NCBI GenBank assembly: GCA_003449515.1
Contig: DMHI01000233.1
Coordinates: forward strand, 1 to 8,781
Source: Lysobacteraceae bacterium
GTDB lineage: Bacteria; Pseudomonadota; Gammaproteobacteria; Xanthomonadales; Xanthomonadaceae
Direction of reading: 5' to 3'
Length of the DNA: 8,781 nt
In this document: piece after piece, positions 1-4,624 of the stretch
Layout of the letters: the number at the start of each line of letters is the position of its first letter
How positions within the stretch are numbered: the stretch's first letter is position 1
Notes under the pieces: model-generated
Databases searched by the model: none
Told to the model about the DNA's origin: nothing
The model's input: the letters and a program-made list of their open reading frames with translations, nothing else
Program-made: the position numbers and the translations under genes

Positions 1-81
1 CAGTTCGGCAAGGTGGAGATCCCGCAGGAGGCTTTCCTCGCCGTGCTCTCCGTTGACGGCGCCGGCAGCGGCGGCAAGTAA
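1..81 (+). CDS. lepA: LepA / elongation factor 4, C-terminal end only (partial)
   Basis: Frame 1 is open from the window edge to a TAA at 79-81 and encodes 26 residues, beginning QFGKVEIPQEAFLAVL. The GxVEIPQEAFLA(V/I)L string is the conserved C-terminal end of LepA (EF-4), a ribosome-associated translational GTPase; the rest of the gene lies upstream of the window. After this motif comes a short Gly/Ser tail (SVDGAGSGGK), which is typically variable. The next gene, lepB, starts 39 bp downstream, which is the classical lepA-lepB operon order and supports the call. The assignment rests on a short fragment plus context, but motif and neighbour agree. Confidence 0.93.
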   Translation, partial: QFGKVEIPQEAFLAVLSVDGAGSGGK

Positions 82-109
82 CTCCCCACCCGCCCGGCGA
101 CGGGCCCAC

Positions 110-114
110 AAGGA
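110..114 (+). promoter_or_regulatory. Ribosome binding site of lepB
   Basis: AAGGA lies 6 nt upstream of the GTG at 121. It supports GTG 121 as the lepB start, which gives a protein beginning directly at the first membrane segment. No promoter is evident in the 39 bp after lepA, so lepB is probably co-transcribed with it. Confidence 0.65.
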
Positions 115-120
115 CCCCGC

Positions 121-948
121 GTGACCCTCGACTTCGCCCTGATCCTCACTGTCCTGACGCTGCTCTGCGGCGCCTTCTGGCTGTTCGACAAGCGGGTGCT
201 GGCCAAGCGCCGCGCGCTCGCCGGTGCCGATGCCAAGCGCAGCGAGACGGTGGACTTTTTCGCCTCGCTGTTCCCGGTGCTGGCGATCGTGCTGGTGCTG
301 CGCAGCTTCGTCTACGAGCCCTTCCGCATCCCCTCGACCTCGATGATGCCGACCCTGCTGATCGGCGACTTCATCCTTGTCAACAAGTTCGCCTACGGCC
401 TGCGCCTGCCGGTCACCGACACCCTGATCCTCGGGATCGGTGCGCCAGAGCGCGGTGATGTCGCGGTGTTCCGCTTTCCCGGGCGCGAACAGCCGCTGCC
501 CACCGACCCGCCGATCGGCACCGATTACATCAAGCGCATCATCGGTCTGCCGGGCGACACCATCGAGGTTTCGGGCAACCGGATCGCCATCAATGGCGAG
601 CCGCTGGCCTACGGCGCCAGTGCGGTCTACGTCGGCTCCGGTGCGCCGGGCGGTGTGGAAATGACCGGTGCGTCCCACACCCGGGAAACCCTGGTGCCCG
701 GCCAGCCCCATGCCATCCTCGACCGCTGGGACCGCCAGGCGGCCTTCGGCGACGGCCACTGGACGGTGCCCGCGGGCCATTATTTCGTGATGGGTGACAA
801 CCGCGTTGCGTCCGACGACAGCCGCTTCTGGGGCTTCGTGCCCGAATCCCACCTTGCCGGCCGTGCCGACGTGATCTGGCTGAACTGCGCCAACTGGGCT
901 TGCGTGGACAGCTTCGATTGGCGTCGAATGGGCGAGGTGATCCGCTGA
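121..948 (+). CDS. lepB: Signal peptidase I (leader peptidase)
   Basis: LepB is the membrane-bound serine protease of the S26 family that cleaves signal peptides from Sec- and Tat-exported preproteins on the periplasmic side. The 275-residue product has two hydrophobic segments at about residues 3-22 and 46-62, joined by a basic cytoplasmic loop. The catalytic serine is Ser74 in IPSTSMMPTL and the general-base lysine is Lys138 in DYIKRIIGLPGD. The last conserved box, GDNRVASDDSRFWGFVPE, is at residues 225-242. All boxes are intact. The protein is shorter than E. coli LepB (324 residues), mainly in the periplasmic domain. Two cysteines close together near the C-terminus (C256, C261) do not correspond to the E. 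coli disulfide positions as I recall them. Start GTG 121 follows an AAGGA site. The gene sits between lepA and a DUF4845 gene. Confidence 0.97.
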   Translation: MTLDFALILTVLTLLCGAFWLFDKRVLAKRRALAGADAKRSETVDFFASLFPVLAIVLVLRSFVYEPFRIPSTSMMPTLLIGDFILVNKFAYGLRLPVTDTLILGIGAPERGDVAVFRFPGREQPLPTDPPIGTDYIKRIIGLPGDTIEVSGNRIAINGEPLAYGASAVYVGSGAPGGVEMTGASHTRETLVPGQPHAILDRWDRQAAFGDGHWTVPAGHYFVMGDNRVASDDSRFWGFVPESHLAGRADVIWLNCANWACVDSFDWRRMGEVIR

Positions 949-978
949 TCCGGCGGACGCCCTTTCCGTCATGCAACC

Positions 979-983
979 GAGGT
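979..983 (+). promoter_or_regulatory. Ribosome binding site choosing the DUF4845 start at 989
   Basis: GAGGT ends 5 nt before the ATG at 989. An in-frame ATG at 971 would add six residues (MQPRSP) but has no close purine-rich site in front of it. The start at 989 also places the short basic stretch MQHRQRG directly before the hydrophobic helix, as expected for this family. Confidence 0.6.
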
Positions 984-988
984 CGCCC

Positions 989-1366
989 ATGCAACACCGC
1001 CAGCGTGGCATCAGCTTCATCGGCTTCATCATGGTTCTCGCCATCGCCGGGTTCTTCCTGTTCCTCGGCATGCGCATCGGCCCGACCTACCTCGAGTACT
1101 TCACGATCCGCAACGCGGTGACGACGGTGGCCAATGAAAGCGCCTCGACCGATCCCGGGGTGGTCCGCGAGGCGGTCCGCAGGCAGATGCAGATCGACTA
1201 CTCGGGGAATTTCCGCCCGGAGTTCGTGAGGGTCCAGCGCGACTCCTCGGGCGCGACCATCGTGCTCAAGTACGAGATCCGCAAGCCGCTGATCTACAAC
1301 CTCGACTTCGTCGCCCGCTTCGAACACACGGCACCGATCCGCGCCACCGGGGGCGGTGGCACTTGA
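989..1366 (+). CDS. DUF4845 small membrane protein with pilin-like N-terminus
   Basis: This 125-residue protein of unknown function lies between lepB and rnc, where many gammaproteobacteria carry a DUF4845 gene. It starts MQHRQRGISFIGFIMVLAIA: a short basic leader, a glycine and then a single hydrophobic helix (residues 8-29). This recalls a type IV prepilin or pseudopilin N-terminus. However, the position five residues after the possible cleavage glycine is Gly12 rather than the usual Glu, so processing by prepilin peptidase is doubtful. After the helix comes GPTYLEYF and a soluble domain of about 90 residues with alternating polar and hydrophobic stretches, ending in RATGGGGT. The likely topology is N-in with the C-terminal domain in the periplasm. 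The stop codon overlaps the rnc start (TTGA), implying translational coupling. The family call is from the N-terminal pattern, the size and the position. Confidence 0.82.
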   Translation: MQHRQRGISFIGFIMVLAIAGFFLFLGMRIGPTYLEYFTIRNAVTTVANESASTDPGVVREAVRRQMQIDYSGNFRPEFVRVQRDSSGATIVLKYEIRKPLIYNLDFVARFEHTAPIRATGGGGT

Positions 1367-2067
1367 GCGGAGGCCTCGGCCACCGCTTCGTCGATCCGGG
1401 GCTGCTCGACATGGCGCTGCGCCACCGCAGCGCCGGCGCCCCGCACAATGAACGGCTCGAGTTTCTCGGCGATGCCGTGCTTGCCCTGCTGGTCGCCGAA
1501 TCGCTGCACGCGCGCTGGCCGCAGTCCGACGAGGGTGCCCTGACCCGCGCCCGGTCGATGCTGGTGCGTGAATCGAACCTCGCCGAGATCGCCCGCGCGC
1601 TCGGGCTGGGTGATCGTCTCGTGCTGGGCCCCGGCGAGATGAAATCCGGCGGCAAGCACCGCGATTCGATCCTCGCCGATGCGCTCGAAGCCATCGTCGG
1701 CGCGATCTACCTCGATGGCGGGCTCGAGGCCTGCCGCGCCGCTGCGCTGCCCTGGTTCGAGGCCGGACTCGCGGCGATGCCGACCGGCAAGGTCGACAAG
1801 GACCCGAAGACGCGGCTGCAGGAGTGGTTGCAGGCCCGGCAGTGGCCGCGCCCGGAGTACCACCTCGTGGAAGCGCGCGGCCCCGACCACGCCCGCCACT
1901 TCCGCGTGCGTGCGCGTGCCGGCGAGCCGCTGATCGAGGTGGAGGGCGAGGGCGGTTCGCTGCGCGCAGCCGAGCAGGCAGCGGCCGATTCGCTGCTCGA
2001 TGCGCTGGAGAATGCGCACCCGAGGCGCGGCCGCGGCGTGGTCGCGGCCACCGATCGCGCGCCCTGA
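1363..2067 (+). CDS. rnc: Ribonuclease III
   Basis: RNase III is an endoribonuclease that cuts double-stranded RNA in rRNA precursors and many mRNAs. The 234-residue product has the catalytic domain first, with the signature HNERLEFLGDAVL (residues 28-40). Metal-binding acids fit Glu30/Glu33/Asp37, Glu57 in DEG, and Asp106/Glu109 in ADALEA, corresponding to E38/E41/D45, E65 and D114/E117 of E. coli. The double-stranded RNA binding domain is at about 147-217, starting DPKTRLQEWLQ and ending in a helix rich in Ala (EQAAADSLLDAL). The chosen start is the TTG at 1363, which shares TTGA with the stop of the upstream gene. No ATG or GTG lies nearby in frame, and the first ATG (1411) would remove conserved residues. 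GGTGG (1355-1359) may serve as a close ribosome site. A basic, variable tail follows the RNA-binding domain. Confidence 0.96.
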   Translation: MSGGLGHRFVDPGLLDMALRHRSAGAPHNERLEFLGDAVLALLVAESLHARWPQSDEGALTRARSMLVRESNLAEIARALGLGDRLVLGPGEMKSGGKHRDSILADALEAIVGAIYLDGGLEACRAAALPWFEAGLAAMPTGKVDKDPKTRLQEWLQARQWPRPEYHLVEARGPDHARHFRVRARAGEPLIEVEGEGGSLRAAEQAAADSLLDALENAHPRRGRGVVAATDRAP

Positions 2068-2091
2068 GCCACCGCGGTCCGCCGCACTCGC

Positions 2092-2097
2092 TACACT
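2092..2097 (+). promoter_or_regulatory. Possible -10 element for a leaderless era transcript
   Basis: TACACT stands 6 nt before the era ATG (2104), so a transcript started at the usual distance would begin at or within a base of the ATG. No Shine-Dalgarno sequence precedes the ATG (the intervening bases are GCCCGC), which fits leaderless translation. There is no good -35 hexamer about 17 bp upstream (2069-2074 reads CCACCG), so the promoter call is tentative. Confidence 0.35.
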
Positions 2098-2103
2098 GCC
2101 CGC

Positions 2104-3018
2104 ATGAGCGACACCCCCGACACCGACACCCCGCACCGCGCCGGCACCGTGGCCGTCCTTGGCCGCCCCAACGTGGGCAAGTCCACCCTCGTCAACGCGC
2201 TGGTCGGGGCCAAGGTGAGCATCGTCTCGCCGAAACCGCAGACCACGCGCCATCGCCTGCTCGGCATCGCCACCTTCCAAGACGGGCAGATCGCGCTCGT
2301 CGACACGCCCGGGCTGCACCGCGACCAGAGCGGACGGGCGATGAACCGCTACATGAACCGCGCGGCGCGCGGCGCGGTCGAGGACGTCGACGGCGCGGCG
2401 TTGGTGGTCGAAGCCGGGCGCTGGACCGACGAAGACAGCCTCGCCTACAAGGTGCTGAGCGACGCCGGCGTGCCGGTGGTGCTGGTGATCAACAAGGTCG
2501 ACAAGCTGGCCGACAAGGGCGCGCTGCTGCCCTTCATCGCGGAAGTGACGAAAGACCGCAGCTTCGCCGCCGTGCATCCGATCGCCGCGCGCAAGCAGGA
2601 CGGCCTGCGTCCGCTGGTGAAGAGCCTGCTCGGCGTGCTGCCGGAGTCGCCGCCGCTGTTCGCCGAAGATGAAATCACCGACCGCAGCGAGCGCTTCCTC
2701 GCGGCCGAACTCGTGCGCGAGCAGCTGATGCGCAAGCTCGGGCAGGAAGTGCCGTACTCGACCACGGTCGAGATCGAGAAGTTCGAGGAAGAGGGCGAGA
2801 AACTGCGCATCGCGGCAGTCATCTGGGTCGAGCGCGACGGCCAGAAGGCGATCGTGATCGGGCAGGGCGGCGAGATGCTGAAAACCATCGGCAGCGCCGC
2901 GCGCATCTCGATGGAGAAGCTCTTCGGCCGCCGCGTGTTTCTGCAGACCTGGGTGCGCGTGCGCGAGGGCTGGTCGGACGACGAGGCCGCGCTGCGCCAG
3001 TTCGGCTACGGCGAGTAG
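2104..3018 (+). CDS. era: GTPase Era
   Basis: Era is an essential Ras-like GTPase with a KH domain that binds the 3' end of 16S rRNA and promotes 30S subunit assembly. The 304-residue product shows G1 GRPNVGKS (20-27), the switch I box PKPQTTRH (43-50), G3 DTPG (67-70) and G4 NKVD (130-133). The G5 region reads PIAAR (159-163), whereas the family normally has ISA, so the usual serine is alanine here. The C-terminal KH domain includes IGQGGEMLKTIG (252-263), with the GxxG loop and following lysine, and the protein ends shortly after RVFLQTWVRVREGW, as in other Era proteins. The first nine residues are Asp/Thr/Pro-rich and poorly conserved. Start ATG 2104 has no ribosome site but a -10-like hexamer just before it. 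It lies 36 bp after rnc in the standard rnc-era-recO order. Confidence 0.97.
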   Translation: MSDTPDTDTPHRAGTVAVLGRPNVGKSTLVNALVGAKVSIVSPKPQTTRHRLLGIATFQDGQIALVDTPGLHRDQSGRAMNRYMNRAARGAVEDVDGAALVVEAGRWTDEDSLAYKVLSDAGVPVVLVINKVDKLADKGALLPFIAEVTKDRSFAAVHPIAARKQDGLRPLVKSLLGVLPESPPLFAEDEITDRSERFLAAELVREQLMRKLGQEVPYSTTVEIEKFEEEGEKLRIAAVIWVERDGQKAIVIGQGGEMLKTIGSAARISMEKLFGRRVFLQTWVRVREGWSDDEAALRQFGYGE

Positions 3019-3069
3019 GTCTTGCAGCGGGCCGACCGCCGCGGTGCTGATTCGATCACTCAGGCGGGC

Positions 3070-3074
3070 TGAGG
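3070..3074 (+). promoter_or_regulatory. Ribosome binding site of recO
   Basis: TGAGG ends 7 nt before the ATG at 3082 and supports that start, which gives the expected RecO N-terminus (MRISGERAYVLHARPW). The era-recO spacer is 63 bp; I see no convincing terminator or promoter in it. Confidence 0.55.
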
Positions 3075-3081
3075 CAGCGGC

Positions 3082-3936
3082 ATGCGCATCAGCGGCGAGC
3101 GCGCCTACGTCCTCCACGCCCGCCCCTGGCGCGAAACCAGCCTGCTGGTCGAGCTGCTGACCGCAGCGCATGGCCGCGTCGGTGCCGTCGCCCGCGGCGT
3201 CACCGGCGCGAAGCAGCAGGCCCGGCGTGCGGCCCTGCAGCCCTGGCAGCACATCGAGTTCGATGCGCTGCCGAAAGGCGAGTTGTGGACGCTGGCGCGC
3301 TGGGAGGCCGTCGACGCCGCGCCGCGCCACCTCGGCGCTGCCGCGCTGGCCGGCTTCTACGTGCACGAACTGCTGCTGCGCCTGCTGCCGCGACAGGATG
3401 CCGCACCCGAGGTGTTCGCACGTTACGCGACGCTGCGCGGCGAGCTGGCGACACCGGCTTCGGCGCTGAAGGCAGCACACACCGGGCCGGCGCTCAGCGG
3501 TGTTGCGGCATTGCCGCTCGCCTGGACCCTGCGTCGCTTCGAGCGTGATCTGCTCGATGCGCTGGGTCTGGGCCTGCCCTGGGGTGAAGCCGCCGACGGC
3601 GGGGCCTTGGATCCGGCCGCCCGCTATCGCCTCGACCCCGAGCACGGCGCCTGGCGCGACCGCAGCCACGCGCCGGACAGCCTGCGGGGCAGCGCGCTGT
3701 TGGCCCTGGCGAATGACCGCCTGCCACCGCCCGAGGAACTGGCCGAGCTCCGGCACGGCCTGCGCGCGGTGCTGGCGCATCACCTCGGCGCGAGGCCGCT
3801 GAAGGCCTGGGGGCTGCTGGCCGAGGTTGCGCGCGTATCCGCCGTGCCGGCCGCTGCCGCCCGCCCGGAGGCATGGGCCAGCGCCGAGCGGTCAGCCCGG
3901 CGGACTGGCGAGGACGGCATCGAGCTCGCGGAATAG
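3082..3936 (+). CDS. recO: DNA repair protein RecO
   Basis: RecO works with RecR (and RecF) to load RecA onto SSB-coated single-stranded DNA and can anneal complementary strands. The 284-residue product starts with the RecO N-terminal OB-fold pattern: AYVLHARPWRETSLLVELLTAAHGRVGAVARG at about 8-39. Then follows the helical domain with AGFYVHELLLRLLPRQDAAPEVF (90-112) and a C-terminal HHLGARPLKAW (233-243), equivalent to the LGxRxLKSR end of other RecO proteins. It contains no cysteine, so the zinc-finger form found in some bacteria is excluded; enterobacterial RecO also lacks it. About 30 Ala/Arg/Glu-rich residues follow the conserved end, which makes it longer than E. coli RecO (242). Its last 14 codons overlap the convergent response-regulator gene. 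Era lies immediately upstream, the usual neighbour. Confidence 0.95.
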   Translation: MRISGERAYVLHARPWRETSLLVELLTAAHGRVGAVARGVTGAKQQARRAALQPWQHIEFDALPKGELWTLARWEAVDAAPRHLGAAALAGFYVHELLLRLLPRQDAAPEVFARYATLRGELATPASALKAAHTGPALSGVAALPLAWTLRRFERDLLDALGLGLPWGEAADGGALDPAARYRLDPEHGAWRDRSHAPDSLRGSALLALANDRLPPPEELAELRHGLRAVLAHHLGARPLKAWGLLAEVARVSAVPAAAARPEAWASAERSARRTGEDGIELAE

Positions 3937-4560
3937 CGCCCGTGCGGCGTGGGCATCGTCCGGGTGGGCATGAAGGTTGTCCACCGCGCGCGACAGCGCC
4001 GTCGCGCCCACGAAGCCGCAGCCGGCACGCAACTGGTGCAGCACCGCGCGCAGCGCCGGGGCGTCGCGTCGATCCCGTGCCTCGACGATGCGCTCGCGCT
4101 GTCGTGGCAGTTCATCGAGGAACAGGGTCCGCATGCGCCGCAGCGTCTGTTCGGAACCGCCGAGAGCGGCCAGCGCCTGCGCGTCGTCCCAATCCGGCTC
4201 GCGGCGTCCGATCCAGGGCGCCAGGGCGTCTTGCAACCGGCTCTGCGCGAGGGGCTTGCCGAGCGCCTCGGCGAAGCCGCTGGCGCGCAGTTGGCGGCGT
4301 CGCGTTGGATCCAGCTCGGCCGTCAGCGCCACCGCCGGCGAGTGGTTTCCGAGCGCGCGCTGGCGGGCGAGCCACGCATCACCCTGACCGTCGGGAAGCG
4401 ACACGTCGACCAGCAGCAGGTCGTAGGGATGCTCGGCGCAGCGGTCGCCGGCTTCCGACAGTGTGCGGGCGGTATCGACAGCACCGAAGGCCAGCAGACT
4501 GCTGCGGGCGAATTCGCAGCTCGCGGGGTCATCTTCGACCACCAGGAAGCGTAGGCTCAT
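3892..4560 (-). CDS. Response regulator receiver fused to Hpt phosphotransfer domain
   Basis: This 222-residue soluble protein combines two phosphorelay modules. The receiver (about 3-117) has the acidic pair Glu9/Asp10 (plus Asp11), phospho-acceptor Asp52 in LLVDVSLPDG, Thr80 in ALTA and Lys102 in GKP, so all key residues are present. The Hpt domain (about 123-220) carries the phospho-histidine His175 in LHQLRAGCGFVGA, which matches the family pattern HxL(K/R)xxxxxxGA. No DNA-binding, GGDEF, EAL or other output domain is seen, so it probably passes phosphoryl groups between a hybrid kinase and another regulator, both encoded elsewhere. Start ATG (4558-4560) follows a strong GGAGGAG. The frame stays open far upstream, but only as a shadow of the divergent gene. 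Its end overlaps the recO end by 45 bp. The signalling partner and process controlled cannot be read from the sequence. Confidence 0.9.
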   Translation of the reverse strand: MSLRFLVVEDDPASCEFARSSLLAFGAVDTARTLSEAGDRCAEHPYDLLLVDVSLPDGQGDAWLARQRALGNHSPAVALTAELDPTRRRQLRASGFAEALGKPLAQSRLQDALAPWIGRREPDWDDAQALAALGGSEQTLRRMRTLFLDELPRQRERIVEARDRRDAPALRAVLHQLRAGCGFVGATALSRAVDNLHAHPDDAHAARALFRELDAVLASPPG

Positions 4561-4563
4561 GCA

Positions 4564-4570
4564 CTCCTCC
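4564..4570 (-). promoter_or_regulatory. Ribosome binding site of the receiver-Hpt gene
   Basis: On the minus strand GGAGGAG is followed by TGC and then ATG. It is the strongest Shine-Dalgarno in the window and fixes the start at 4560, although the reading frame is open upstream to beyond 5200. Confidence 0.8.
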
Positions 4571-4624
4571 AGAATGCGGACCACGCGCAGGATGCCCCCC
4601 GGATGCCGGCCCGACCATAGGAAA

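Noticed and set aside
1824..2672. A plus-strand frame of 282 codons overlapping the end of rnc and most of era.
   Set aside because: It lies out of frame with two conserved genes and encodes an Arg/Pro/Ala-rich product without motifs, a typical shadow.
3019..3081. Era-recO spacer examined for a terminator, promoter or small RNA.
   Set aside because: Only a short ACCGCCGCGGT palindrome is present, with no T-tract or convincing promoter; the rest is plain spacer ending in the recO ribosome site.
1294..3783. A minus-strand open frame of 829 codons running opposite rnc, era and recO.
   Set aside because: All three plus-strand genes are unambiguous conserved proteins. The antisense frame has shadow-like composition (rich in Arg, Ala, Gln, His), no recognisable domain and no consistent ribosome site. 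Long antisense frames are expected in GC-rich coding DNA.
4463..4624. Earlier in-frame starts for the ydbH gene (4463, 4574, 4592).
   Set aside because: They would put up to 54 charged residues ahead of a clean export signal and, for 4463, overlap the opposite gene. ATG 4625 is the better choice.
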